Origin: Paenarthrobacter sp. AR 02
Lineage (GTDB): Bacteria; Actinomycetota; Actinomycetes; Actinomycetales; Micrococcaceae
Length of the DNA stretch: 64,000 bases
Reading direction: 5' to 3'
Assembly: GCF_021538675.1 (NCBI RefSeq)
Contig: NZ_JAJUKH010000001.1
Span: 1,209,462 to 1,273,461, forward strand
Shown here: positions 36,929-45,777 of the stretch, one piece after another
Layout of the letters: the number at the start of each line of letters is the position of its first letter
Position numbering within the stretch: the first letter of the stretch is position 1
Notes under the pieces: model-generated
Seen by the model: only the letters and a program-made list of their open reading frames with translations
The model's database searches: none
Told to the model about the DNA's origin: nothing
Position numbers and translations under genes: made by a program

Positions 36929-38818
36929 GTGTCTCTTTTGAGGATCCGGCGTCGGCGCATAACCGCTTGGGCCGTGGCGGCAGCTGTAGCCGCTTCGCTT
37001 CTGACGGCAGTGCTTCCGGCGCGGGCTGAAGGGCCGGCCCCATCAATGGCTCCCTCGGCCCAGGCAGACACCCAGACCTCCATCGGTGGCACTGTCAAAG
37101 TCCGCAAAGGAGTGGATCTGGAGAAGGTCGAGGTCTGGGCCATGGGCCTCTACAGCAAGGCCCTCCCCGTCGCCTCGGCCTCCGTCGCGCCCGATGGTAA
37201 CTACACCATTTCAGGTCTTCAGGCTGGCGAGTACCGGGTCTTCTTCTATTCGGGCGATTACAACGCTTGGTGGCCGGAAGAAATCTGGGGTGGCTCGGAT
37301 TTCGATACGTCGGTTCCCGTCCTGGTCAATGAGGGGCAGCAGCGGACCGGGATCGACTTGGACATGAGCGGTGGTCGGATCCAGGGCCAGGTCGCCATGC
37401 CGTTTTACGTGGACTACCGAACCGTCCATGTCGAAGCGCTGGACCCATCGGGAGCAGTGGTCGCTTCTGAATTCCCGGACGCAAGCGGTCTCTACGACCT
37501 TCGGGGTCTGCCCACAGGCGACTACCGGGTCCGCGTTTCCGGTGGCGTCCTGACGTCCTGGTATGGGGGCGGGGCCTCGTTTTCCGCGGCAACACCGATA
37601 TCAATCTCCGGTGAGCAGGACGTCCAAAAAGCCGATGTGACTGGTGACGCCGGGGCCAGCATCAGCGGCTGGGTTAACCCGGCGTTGCCGTCCTCGAATG
37701 ACGGATGGCACCGCGTCTCCGTGCGGGATCTTGCTGGAAAGGTCATACAGGACATTTCGGTGCGTAGCGGCTCCTACACACTCAGCGGACTCGAACCCGG
37801 CCAGTACAAACTCGCCTTGGATATGACTGATGGCTTGAACGGGTACGAAGCACGGGCTTCGTACCAGGGCCAGTACTACAACGGTGTGACAGAGGATCAG
37901 GGATTCCAGAACGCCCAGACGATCTCCTTGGCCGCCCACGAAGAAAAGACCCGCTTCGATTTCTCGGGGGAAGTTGGTGGCACCATCACCGGAGTCCTGC
38001 GGGACGTTGAGGGGCATGAGTTGCCTCTGGCCGTCGTCGAGGCCTATACGCGGGATGGCTCGTTCATCAGCCGAAAGGCCATCACTGACACCAAGGGAAA
38101 CTTTTCCATCACCGGACTAACCACCGGGTCGTACCGTCTCCGCGGGAACACCACCAACGTCCGTCTGGCCGGTCCCACGTATTCCGGAAACGTCGCAGAG
38201 CAATCCGAAGCCAAGGAAATCGCCGTCACCAGCGGCGCCCAGACCGACGTCGGAACAGTCACCTATTGGTCCCCGAAGCGGTTCGCCGACGTGTTCGAAG
38301 GACAACAGTTCGACCATGAAATCAGCTGGACAGCGTCAACCGGCATCTCCACCGGTTGGCCTGATGCCACGTTCCGGCCCTACCTCCCGGTAAACCGTGA
38401 CGCCATGGCCGCTTTCCTCTATCGGCTCGCGGGACAACCCACTTTCACCCCACCGGCCGTGTCGCCGTTCGCGGACGTTCCAACTACCAGCCAGTTCTAT
38501 AAGGAGATTGCTTGGCTGGCGTCCGCCAAGATCTCGGGTGGCTGGCCGGATAAAACGTTCCGGCCTTTGGAACCCGTGAACCGTGATGCGATGGCCGCTT
38601 TCCTGTACCGCTTCTCCAAGATTGCGGGCTACATTCCGCCTGCCACTTCGCCATTTGTCGATGTACCAGCCACCGGACAGTTCTACAAAGAAATCGCCTG
38701 GCTGGCATCCACGGAAATCAGCACAGGCTGGCCGGACAAGACTTTCCGCCCGGTGACACCTGTGAACCGTGATGCGATGGCGGCTTTCATGTACAGGTTC
38801 AACGTATTGGACAAGTAG
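36929..38818 (+). CDS. secreted protein with carboxypeptidase-regulatory-like repeats and three SLH domains
   Basis: A 629-residue exported protein starting at GTG 36929 (tgggggaatcc upstream). The basic n-region RIRRRR and a hydrophobic core form the signal peptide. Several Ig/transthyretin-like regions follow (YTISGLQAGEYRVFFYSG, YDLRGLPTGDYRVRVSG, YTLSGLEPGQYKLALD, FSITGLTTGSYRLRG). Residues 450-629 are three SLH domains (FADV ... W....ISTGWPD.TFRP..PVNRDAMAAFLYR). SLH domains bind pyruvylated cell-wall polymers, so the protein is probably wall-attached. No enzyme site is seen. 110 bp downstream of the metzincin gene. Confidence 0.85.
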   Translation: MSLLRIRRRRITAWAVAAAVAASLLTAVLPARAEGPAPSMAPSAQADTQTSIGGTVKVRKGVDLEKVEVWAMGLYSKALPVASASVAPDGNYTISGLQAGEYRVFFYSGDYNAWWPEEIWGGSDFDTSVPVLVNEGQQRTGIDLDMSGGRIQGQVAMPFYVDYRTVHVEALDPSGAVVASEFPDASGLYDLRGLPTGDYRVRVSGGVLTSWYGGGASFSAATPISISGEQDVQKADVTGDAGASISGWVNPALPSSNDGWHRVSVRDLAGKVIQDISVRSGSYTLSGLEPGQYKLALDMTDGLNGYEARASYQGQYYNGVTEDQGFQNAQTISLAAHEEKTRFDFSGEVGGTITGVLRDVEGHELPLAVVEAYTRDGSFISRKAITDTKGNFSITGLTTGSYRLRGNTTNVRLAGPTYSGNVAEQSEAKEIAVTSGAQTDVGTVTYWSPKRFADVFEGQQFDHEISWTASTGISTGWPDATFRPYLPVNRDAMAAFLYRLAGQPTFTPPAVSPFADVPTTSQFYKEIAWLASAKISGGWPDKTFRPLEPVNRDAMAAFLYRFSKIAGYIPPATSPFVDVPATGQFYKEIAWLASTEISTGWPDKTFRPVTPVNRDAMAAFMYRFNVLDK

Positions 38819-38881
38819 CATCATGCGGGCGTTCCTTCCCGCCTGCGTCCGGTCGGCCACGTCGAGTCGCCGCTGAGCAGC

Positions 38882-38919
38882 GAAATGCCCGGCATGTCGC
38901 GAAACATGCCGGGCATTTC
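38882..38919. terminator. bidirectional terminator
   Basis: A perfect 16-bp stem (gaaatgcccggcatgt and its complement at 38904-38919) with a 6-nt loop, flanked by AAA and TTT, lies between the SLH-protein gene and the convergent MHS transporter gene. Confidence 0.75.
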
Positions 38920-38955
38920 CTGTCTGCGAAGCGTCCGGAAAGGTACTTCCCCCGA

Positions 38956-40293
38956 CTACGCGGGCTGGGCTTCCTTGTGCAAGCCAAGCTGGGAGGTGGG
39001 GATCTTTGCCGATTCGCGGGCAGTCATCGCGGAGACTGCTGCGATGGCGCAAATCACGGCGGTGAAGATGGAGATCTGGACCCACCCGCCGGGCTTGGTC
39101 CCGCCGAGCGCAGTCACGATCGCCGGAGCGAACCCTGCCATGAGGAAGCCGAGCTGGGTGCCGATGGCCAGACCAGAGAAACGGACCTTCGTGCTGAACA
39201 TTTCACCGTAGAAGGAAGGCCATACCGCGTTCGCTGCCGCGTAGCCGAAGGCGAAGAAGACCACGGAAACCACGAACATGAGAGGAACGTTGCCGCCTTC
39301 GAGGGTCAGCAGGAAGACCGGGGTCATGACGGCGCTGGCGATGGCTCCGTAGATGAAGACTGGCTTCCGGCCGATCTTGTCCGCGAGCTTGCCGAACAAT
39401 GGCTGGGTTCCGAGGGCTACGACGTTGGCCGCAACAACCAACCACAGCGTGATGGTGCTGTTGACGTGGGCCACATCCTGGGCGTACTTGATGGCGAGGG
39501 TTCCGAATACGGTGCTGACGGCGGCGATGAAGGCGCAGCAAACGACCCGGAGCACGTCGCGCCAGTGCAGGCGAAGGAGGTCGGCGACGGGGAGCTTGGA
39601 GATCTGGTTGTTCTTCTTGGCCTCGGCGAATGCCGGCGGCTCGTGAAGGGTGCGTCGGATGAAGAAGGCCACGATGACCACCACGGCGCTGAGCCAGAAG
39701 GGGATGCGCCAGCCGATGCCGTACTTGATCTCGTCAGGCAATGCCACCACGGGAATGAAGACCAGGGCCGCCAGGATCTGGCCACCCTGCGTACCGGTCA
39801 GGGTCCACGAGGTGAAGAAGGATCGACGGTTATCGGGGGCGTGCTCAAGGGTCATCGATGATGCGCCGGCCTGCTCACCTGCGGCGGAAAGGCCCTGGCA
39901 AAGCCGGGCGAGGACCAGCAGCACCGGGGCCCACCAGCCAATGGTTTTGAAGTCCGGAAGGCAGCCGATGACGAACGTTGCCGCACCCATGAGCACCAAG
40001 GTGAACATGAGGACTTTTTGGCGGCCGATCCTGTCGCCGAAGTGGCCCAGGATGATGGCGCCGATGGGGCGGGCGACGTAGGCGAAGCCAAAGGTCGCGA
40101 AGGACATGATCGCTGCGTTGGCATCGGCGTCCGGGAAGAAGACGTGCGGGAAAATCAGTGCTGCCGCCGAGCCGAAGATGAAGAAGTCGTAGTATTCGAC
40201 GGCGCTGCCCAGGAAGCTGGCGAGGGCTGCTTTGCGGGGTGTTCCGGTGATGGTTTCAGTGCCTGGCGTCGCTGACGGCATTGTTTGGCTCAT
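38956..40293 (-). CDS. MHS-family MFS transporter, probably shikimate/aromatic acid permease
   Basis: A 445-residue major facilitator of the metabolite:H+ symporter family with 12 predicted helices. Typical signs are ASFLGSAVEYYDFFIFGSAAA at the N-terminus, GHFGDRIGRQKVL in the cytoplasmic 2-3 loop and ALVFIPVVALPDE. It is divergent from an IclR gene and next to shikimate dehydrogenase and dehydroshikimate dehydratase genes, so shikimate or quinate is the most plausible substrate. The operator-like repeats at 40385-40398 lie 92 bp upstream of its start. Confidence 0.8.
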   Translation of the reverse strand: MSQTMPSATPGTETITGTPRKAALASFLGSAVEYYDFFIFGSAAALIFPHVFFPDADANAAIMSFATFGFAYVARPIGAIILGHFGDRIGRQKVLMFTLVLMGAATFVIGCLPDFKTIGWWAPVLLVLARLCQGLSAAGEQAGASSMTLEHAPDNRRSFFTSWTLTGTQGGQILAALVFIPVVALPDEIKYGIGWRIPFWLSAVVVIVAFFIRRTLHEPPAFAEAKKNNQISKLPVADLLRLHWRDVLRVVCCAFIAAVSTVFGTLAIKYAQDVAHVNSTITLWLVVAANVVALGTQPLFGKLADKIGRKPVFIYGAIASAVMTPVFLLTLEGGNVPLMFVVSVVFFAFGYAAANAVWPSFYGEMFSTKVRFSGLAIGTQLGFLMAGFAPAIVTALGGTKPGGWVQISIFTAVICAIAAVSAMTARESAKIPTSQLGLHKEAQPA

Positions 40294-40384
40294 TGGGTGT
40301 TCCTTCTGTGACGACGATGTCGCGGATCTAGCGTCTGTGGGAGACCAGAGCGAGGTGCGGCCAGATCATCCCTCAAAGTAACCA

Positions 40385-40488
40385 CATGGTGAGAGCTACT
40401 TGTGCAATACAGCAATAGTGGCTGTGAGTGCGGTCACTTGTCAATAGTTGTCCCCACCATCTAGAAATAGCTCTCACCATGTGAGAGC
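40385..40488. promoter_or_regulatory. paired IclR operator-like repeats in the MHS/IclR divergent region
   Basis: catggtgagagcta (40385-40398) and tagctctcaccatg (40468-40481) are a perfect 14-bp inverted pair. The right copy is itself part of a palindrome, gctctcac-cat-gtgagagc (40470-40488), which ends 8 bp before the IclR start. One site near each divergent promoter suggests autoregulation plus control of the transporter by the IclR protein at 40497. Confidence 0.6.
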
Positions 40489-40496
40489 ATCGAACC

Positions 40497-41267
40497 ATGA
40501 GTGTGAAAGACGACACAAAGACCGACATGGTCGGCAAGGCCCTGAGCCTGTTGGTATTGCTTGGCGAGGAACCCCGCGGAGCCAGTGCGGCGGACCTGGC
40601 GAGGAGTGCGGGCCTCCCGTTCAGCACTACCTACCGCCTGCTGGGATCCCTGACCCGCGACGGTTTCGTCGATTACGAACCCGATGGGAGGCGGTATCAC
40701 CTGGGCCTGCGGGTATTCCAATTGGGTCAGCGCGTTTCCAACCACCACGGCTTCGCGGCCACAGCGTTGCCGGTTCTCCAGCGGGTCACCGAGCGCACCC
40801 ATGAGGCCACCATCCTGTCCGTCCGGGATGGAAACCATCACCTGACGGTGAACAAGGTGGACGGACCCAAGACGTTCCGCGTCACCAGCGACCCCGGCCA
40901 TCTGGGTGCGCTGCACACAACCTCGGTGGGGAAGGCCATTGTGGCTTTCGAGGAGGAAATCGAACGCAAGCGACTCCTGGAGGAACTTCCGCTCGATCCC
41001 CTCACGGAGCACTCCATCACTGATCGCGACGTCTTCCGTGCTGAGATCGAGCAGGTGCGCCGCCAGGGTTACGCGGTGATGGACGAGGAAAACGAGATCG
41101 GCATGCGCGCCGTCGCCGTTCCCGTCCTCAATTCCCAGGGCCACGCTTTCGCGTCACTGGCCACGGCTGTGCCGGTCTTCCGGCTCACCATGGAGGAACT
41201 CATCGCGCACGTCCCCACGTTGCAGGAGGCTGCGGCCGAACTCGCGGCGCGCCTGCCCCAGCGCTAG
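40497..41267 (+). CDS. IclR family regulator of the shikimate/quinate genes
   Basis: A 256-residue IclR-type regulator with winged helix (KALSLLVLLGEE ... PFSTTYRLLGSLTRDGFV) and C-terminal effector domain (LTVNKVDGPKTFRV ... GYAVMDEENEIGMRAVAVPV). It sits between the MHS transporter and the shikimate dehydrogenase gene and probably senses shikimate, quinate or protocatechuate; the effector is inferred from neighbours only. A REP-like palindrome begins 4 bp after its stop. Confidence 0.8.
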   Translation: MSVKDDTKTDMVGKALSLLVLLGEEPRGASAADLARSAGLPFSTTYRLLGSLTRDGFVDYEPDGRRYHLGLRVFQLGQRVSNHHGFAATALPVLQRVTERTHEATILSVRDGNHHLTVNKVDGPKTFRVTSDPGHLGALHTTSVGKAIVAFEEEIERKRLLEELPLDPLTEHSITDRDVFRAEIEQVRRQGYAVMDEENEIGMRAVAVPVLNSQGHAFASLATAVPVFRLTMEELIAHVPTLQEAAAELAARLPQR

Positions 41268-41270
41268 CCC

Positions 41271-41335
41271 CGTTGTGAGGCCTGCTTTGCGCGCTAAATC
41301 CCAGGAATACCACGCAGAGCGGGCCCAACAATGCG
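41271..41335. repeat. REP-like palindromic repeat, divergent copy
   Basis: A long imperfect palindrome. The left arm starts cgttgtgaggcctgctttgcg; the right arm read backwards is cattgttgggcccgctctgcg. It is related to the tandem units at 51067-51225, in inverted orientation, and begins 4 bp after a stop codon. It could also act as a terminator. Confidence 0.6.
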
Positions 41336-41350
41336 AGCCGCAATCAATGT

Positions 41351-41369
41351 TTGTTCGCGATAAGAACAA
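41351..41369. promoter_or_regulatory. putative PcaR/IclR-type operator of the catabolic operon
   Basis: ttgttc-gcgataa-gaacaa is a perfect 6-bp inverted repeat. Its core gttcgcgataagaac resembles in length and spacing the 15-mer recognised by PcaR-type IclR proteins (GTTCGATAATCGCAC in Pseudomonas, from memory). It lies 104 bp before the first gene of the operon. Confidence 0.45.
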
Positions 41370-41472
41370 GCGTGCGGAATATGAACATCTGTAGTAACGT
41401 AAATAACACCCGGCATGCGGCGCCCAGAAAACGCCACCTGTCCGCGGTGCTGAAGTTAGAAGGAGCTTGAGG

Positions 41473-42390
41473 ATGAGCAACCGAGCCGAATCCGTTCTGG
41501 TGGGCCTGATAGGCGAAGGCGTCATGCCCTCGCTCACTCCGCCCATGCATGAACGCGAAGCCGATGTGCAGGGCCTTCGCTTGCTGTACCGCCCCGTCGA
41601 CCTGCTTGAACTCGCATTGCCGGCCACCGCCGTCGGGGATCTCCTGACCGCAGCCCAGCGCATGGGCTTCAACGGCTTGAACATCACGCACCCCTGCAAG
41701 CAGCTGGTGATGAAGCACCTCGACGAAATTTCCGACGACGCCGCGCGCCTGGGTGCCGTCAATACGGTCCTGGTTCAGGATGGCCGGTTCATCGGACACA
41801 ACACGGACTTCTCCGGCTTCGGCTCGGCGCTCGCCGACGGACTCCCGGATGCCAAACTCAACCGCGTCGTGCAATTGGGCGCCGGCGGCGCCGGGTCCGC
41901 CGTCGCCTACGCACTGCTTACGGCAGGCGTCAAGGAACTGGACCTGGTAGACATGGACGCTGAGCGGGCGGCTGAGCGCGCAGCGGAACTCGGCGAGCTC
42001 TTTCCGGAGGCGAGCGTCACGCCGCGCACGCCGGACGAACTCCCACAGCTCATGCCCAGCGCTGACGGCTTGGTTCACTGCACGCCCATTGGCATGGCCG
42101 CCCACCCGGGCCTGCCGTTGGACATCGAACTCCTGGAGCCGCGGCACTGGGTTGCGGACATCGTCTATCGCCCCATCGAAACGCAACTGGTCCGCGAAGC
42201 CCGGGCCAAGGGCTGCGCCGTCCTGGACGGCGGGCGCATGGCGGTCGGTCAGGCCGCGGACGCCTTCAAACTCATCACCGGTCGCGAAGCGGACCGTGAG
42301 CGGATGCGGGCCCACTTCCTGGAGCTGATCGCCTTGGAAGACACTGCCGCCACCCTTAATGAGGGCACCCTGGCGAAGGCGACGCACTGA
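41473..42390 (+). CDS. shikimate/quinate dehydrogenase (catabolic AroE homologue)
   Basis: A 305-residue shikimate dehydrogenase family protein. The substrate domain has the NITHPCKQ motif with the catalytic lysine and NTVLVQDGRFIGHNTDFSGF. The nucleotide domain has GAGGAGSAV. Asp rather than Arg after the beta-2 strand (LDLVDMDAERAAER) suggests NAD rather than NADP, as in catabolic enzymes. In this operon it would oxidise shikimate or quinate to the 3-dehydro acid. ATG 41473 is preceded by agaaggag. Its stop overlaps the next start by one base. Confidence 0.8.
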   Translation: MSNRAESVLVGLIGEGVMPSLTPPMHEREADVQGLRLLYRPVDLLELALPATAVGDLLTAAQRMGFNGLNITHPCKQLVMKHLDEISDDAARLGAVNTVLVQDGRFIGHNTDFSGFGSALADGLPDAKLNRVVQLGAGGAGSAVAYALLTAGVKELDLVDMDAERAAERAAELGELFPEASVTPRTPDELPQLMPSADGLVHCTPIGMAAHPGLPLDIELLEPRHWVADIVYRPIETQLVREARAKGCAVLDGGRMAVGQAADAFKLITGREADRERMRAHFLELIALEDTAATLNEGTLAKATH

Positions 42391-44261
42391 TGCGCACCGG
42401 AATCGCCACCGTCTGCCTGTCCGGCACGCTGAAAGAGAAGATGCAGGCCTGCGCCATTGCGGGCTTTGACGGCATCGAGATCTTCGAGCAGGACCTGGTC
42501 ACCTCATCCCTCAGCCCGGAGGAAGTCCGGAAGATGGCCGCCGATCTCGGCTTGGGCCTTGACCTCTACCAGCCGTTCCGGGATTTCGACGGCGTCACTC
42601 CGGACCTATTGAAGGCCAACCTCAAGCGTGCAGAGGCAAAGTTCAACTTGATGGAACGCCTTGGCATGGACACCATCCTGGTGTGCTCCAACGTGGCCAC
42701 GGCAACCATTGACGACGACCAGCTGCGGGCTGAACAGCTGGCTGAGCTCGCGGCGCTGGCAGGGGACCACGGCGTGAAGGTTGCCTACGAAGCCCTGGCC
42801 TGGGGAAAGTACGTCAACGACTACGAGCACGCATACCGCCTGGTGGACATGGTGGACCACCCTAACCTCGGCACCTGCCTGGACTCGTTCCACATCCTCT
42901 CCCGCGACTGGGACACCGCCCCGATCGAGGACATCAACGCGGAGAAGATCTTCTTCGTCCAGGTCGCCGATGCCCCCAAGTTATCCATGGATGTCCTCTC
43001 CTGGAGCCGGCACTACCGGGTTTTCCCCGGGGAGGGACAGTTCGAGCTCGCCAAGTTCATGGGCCACGTGGTCCGCGCAGGCTACACGGGCCCGGTTTCC
43101 CTGGAAGTGTTCAACGACGTCTTCCGCCAGTCGGACACCGAGCGGACCGCAGTGGATGCCATGCGCTCGCTGATCTGGCTGGAGGAGCAGAGCGCCAAAT
43201 GGCTCGCCAGCACCCCAGCAGCAGCGGCACCGGAAGACAAAGCCGCCACCCGCCGTCGTTATCCCATGGAACTTGCCACGCTGCCCAAGGTGAACGAACC
43301 CGCCAGCTTCAACTTCGCCGAGGTCAAGGCTGACGACACCGCGCAGCTCGAGAAGCTCCTGGGCCAGCTCTGCTTCGAGTTCGAGGGCCGCCACCGCACC
43401 AAGGACGTCCAGCTCTGGACCATGGGCCAGGCCCGCGTGATCATCAACGAACAAGCACCGCACCACGCGGAACCGGCTATCGCCGCTTTGGGGTTCGACG
43501 TCGACTCTCCAGTGATTGCCTCCGCTCGCGCCCAGCAACTCAAGGCCCCTGTGGTGGCCCGCAAAGTCCAGGCCGACGAAGAGGTGTTCCAGGGCATCTC
43601 AGCGCCGGACTCCACGGAGATCTTCCTCTGCCAGGGCAGCCCGGACGGGACCGCCGCGTGGACGCACGAGTTCGGCGAAGGGCTGGAACACGCCGGCGCC
43701 GGCCAAACAGCGGTCATCGACCACGTGAACCTCGCCCAGCCGTGGCAGCACTTCGATGAAGCTGTCCTCTTCTACACCAGCGCACTGGCCCTGGAACCGC
43801 AGCCGTTCGCGGAAGTCCCAAGCCCCAGCGGCCTAGTCCGCTCGCAGGTCATGCAGACCAGCAACGGCGCGGTGCGGCTGGTGCTGAACCTCGCGCCGGC
43901 GCAGCAGGCCGAAAAAGCACGCAAAACGTACCAGGAACACATCGCCTTCGCCGTGGACGACCTCGTGGCAACAGCCCGGTCCGCACGCGATCGGGGGCTG
44001 GAGTTCCTGCAGATTCCGGCCAATTACTACGAGGACCTGGATGCCCGGTTCGACCTTGAACCCGGATTCCTGGCCACCCTCAAGGAGCTGAATCTCCTGT
44101 ACGACCGGGACGCCAGCGGCGAATTCCTCCACTTCTACACCGCCACCGTGGGCAGTGTGTTCTTCGAAATGGTGGAGCGGCGCGGCAACTACGACGGCTA
44201 CGGTGCGCCCAACGCCCCGGTGCGCCACGCCGTCCAATACGACTCGCTCCACCGGGCATAG
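42390..44261 (+). CDS. quiC: 3-dehydroshikimate dehydratase fused to a 4-hydroxyphenylpyruvate dioxygenase-like domain
   Basis: A 623-residue two-domain protein. Residues 1 to about 270 are a sugar-phosphate-isomerase-like TIM barrel (FDGIEIFEQDL ... KVAYEALAWG ... LDSFHI) that dehydrates 3-dehydroshikimate to protocatechuate. From about residue 290 to the end is a vicinal-oxygen-chelate module with the HPPD metal set intact: His in IDHVNLAQP, His in QEHIAFAVDD and Glu in FFEMVERRG. Fused QuiC proteins are known from pseudomonads; the role of the second domain is not established. It links shikimate oxidation to the pca genes downstream. Confidence 0.85.
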   Translation: MRTGIATVCLSGTLKEKMQACAIAGFDGIEIFEQDLVTSSLSPEEVRKMAADLGLGLDLYQPFRDFDGVTPDLLKANLKRAEAKFNLMERLGMDTILVCSNVATATIDDDQLRAEQLAELAALAGDHGVKVAYEALAWGKYVNDYEHAYRLVDMVDHPNLGTCLDSFHILSRDWDTAPIEDINAEKIFFVQVADAPKLSMDVLSWSRHYRVFPGEGQFELAKFMGHVVRAGYTGPVSLEVFNDVFRQSDTERTAVDAMRSLIWLEEQSAKWLASTPAAAAPEDKAATRRRYPMELATLPKVNEPASFNFAEVKADDTAQLEKLLGQLCFEFEGRHRTKDVQLWTMGQARVIINEQAPHHAEPAIAALGFDVDSPVIASARAQQLKAPVVARKVQADEEVFQGISAPDSTEIFLCQGSPDGTAAWTHEFGEGLEHAGAGQTAVIDHVNLAQPWQHFDEAVLFYTSALALEPQPFAEVPSPSGLVRSQVMQTSNGAVRLVLNLAPAQQAEKARKTYQEHIAFAVDDLVATARSARDRGLEFLQIPANYYEDLDARFDLEPGFLATLKELNLLYDRDASGEFLHFYTATVGSVFFEMVERRGNYDGYGAPNAPVRHAVQYDSLHRA

Positions 44262-44303
44262 CCGCCCGGACTAAACCGAAACCACAAATGAAAGGAGCCG
44301 GCT

Positions 44304-45173
44304 GTGCCGCAAGACCACACCGCACAAGCTCTCGAAACCGAGGAACTCGTGCCGCCAGCTGAGCCACACGCCGCGCACGACACCAAGAAGGTGGAAACCC
44401 AGGCAGATCTCAGTGCTGAGATCCAGGCCATCGGCAACCGCTACGCCCAGGCCGTCAAGGACGGCAAGGGGCCCGAAACCATGCCGCGGCTGGACTACGC
44501 GCCGTACCGCAGCAGCATCCTGCGCCACCCCACCAAGAGCCTGCACCACGCGGACCCGGAGACCATCGAGCTCTACTCGCCGGCGTTCGGCCACCAGGAT
44601 GTTCACGCGCTGGAATCGGACCTGACCATCCAGCACAACGGTGAACCCCAGGGTGAGCGCATCATCGTTGCCGGCCGAGTCCTCGATGGCGACGGACGCC
44701 CGGTTGCCGGCCAGCTCGTGGAAATCTGGCAGGCCAATGCCTCAGGCCGCTACATCCACAAGCGCGACCAGCACCCCGCCCCGCTGGACCCGAACTTCAC
44801 CGGCGTCGGGCGTTGCATCACCGGCGCGGACGGTTCCTACAGCTTCACCACCATCAAGCCCGGCGCGTACCCGTGGAAGAACCACCTGAACGCCTGGCGC
44901 CCGGCCCACATCCACTTCTCCATGTTCGGCTCGGAGTTCACCCAGCGCATCGTCACCCAGATGTACTTCCCGGGTGACCAGCTCTTCCCATTGGACCCCA
45001 TCTACCAGTCGATCGTGGACCAGGACGCCCGCGACCGCCTCGTGGCCCAGTACGACCACGAACTGACCAGCCCTGAGTGGGCCCTCGGCTACAAGTGGGA
45101 CATCATCCTGACCGGGTCCAAGCGGACCTGGACGGAAAACGAAGCATACGGCGACGCCGGGGACGAGGAGTAA
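44304..45173 (+). CDS. pcaH: protocatechuate 3,4-dioxygenase beta subunit
   Basis: A 289-residue intradiol dioxygenase subunit carrying the Fe(III) site. The segment NAWRPAHIHFSMFG supplies the HxH ligands and the surrounding YPWKNH and QMYFPGDQL stretches are family-typical. With PcaG it cleaves protocatechuate to 3-carboxy-cis,cis-muconate. The first 45 residues are a poorly conserved extension. GTG start with aaaggag upstream. 4 bp before pcaG. Confidence 0.92.
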   Translation: MPQDHTAQALETEELVPPAEPHAAHDTKKVETQADLSAEIQAIGNRYAQAVKDGKGPETMPRLDYAPYRSSILRHPTKSLHHADPETIELYSPAFGHQDVHALESDLTIQHNGEPQGERIIVAGRVLDGDGRPVAGQLVEIWQANASGRYIHKRDQHPAPLDPNFTGVGRCITGADGSYSFTTIKPGAYPWKNHLNAWRPAHIHFSMFGSEFTQRIVTQMYFPGDQLFPLDPIYQSIVDQDARDRLVAQYDHELTSPEWALGYKWDIILTGSKRTWTENEAYGDAGDEE

Positions 45174-45177
45174 GCGC

Positions 45178-45777
45178 ATGAGCAAGCTGGCACCCACACC
45201 GGGCCAAACCGTAGGCCCGTTCTACGGCTACGCCCTTCCCTTTAATATGGACAACGAACTCCTGGCACCGGGCAGCCCGGGCAGCATCCGGCTCCAAGGA
45301 ACTGTCTATGACGGCGCGGGGAACACCATCCCGGACGCCATCCTGGAAATCTGGCAGCCCGACTCCGAGGGCAACATTGTCCAGCGCACGGGCTCCCTGG
45401 TTCGTGACGGCTACACCTTCACCGGTTGGGGCCGCGGGGCCGTGGGCAACTCCGGCGTGTACACGTTCACCACGGTCAACCCTGGGCCGCTTAAGGCTGG
45501 AGCGGCACCGTTCATCTCCGTGGCGGTCTTTGCCCGCGGCCTCATGAACCGCCTCTTCACCCGCGTGTACCTGCCGGAAAATGAGGAAGCGCTGGCCAAC
45601 GATCCGTTGCTGAGCTCCCTGGATCCCGAACGCCGCAAGACGCTGATCGCGCGCCGCGATCCCGACGGCGGCCTCACGTGGGACATCCGCCTGCAGGGCG
45701 GCGACGAAACCGTCTTCTTGGACTTCCAGCAGGACGGCTCGCTGGATCTGGCTTCCGGGGATCAGGCAACCCCATGA
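45178..45777 (+). CDS. pcaG: protocatechuate 3,4-dioxygenase alpha subunit
   Basis: A 199-residue alpha subunit of the intradiol dioxygenase: TPGQTVGPFYGYAL at the N-terminus, AILEIWQPDSEGN in the core, and FARGLMNRLFTRVYLP where the beta subunit has its iron ligands. It builds the active-site wall of the PcaHG oligomer. Its stop overlaps the pcaB start (ATGA, 45774-45777). Confidence 0.92.
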   Translation: MSKLAPTPGQTVGPFYGYALPFNMDNELLAPGSPGSIRLQGTVYDGAGNTIPDAILEIWQPDSEGNIVQRTGSLVRDGYTFTGWGRGAVGNSGVYTFTTVNPGPLKAGAAPFISVAVFARGLMNRLFTRVYLPENEEALANDPLLSSLDPERRKTLIARRDPDGGLTWDIRLQGGDETVFLDFQQDGSLDLASGDQATP

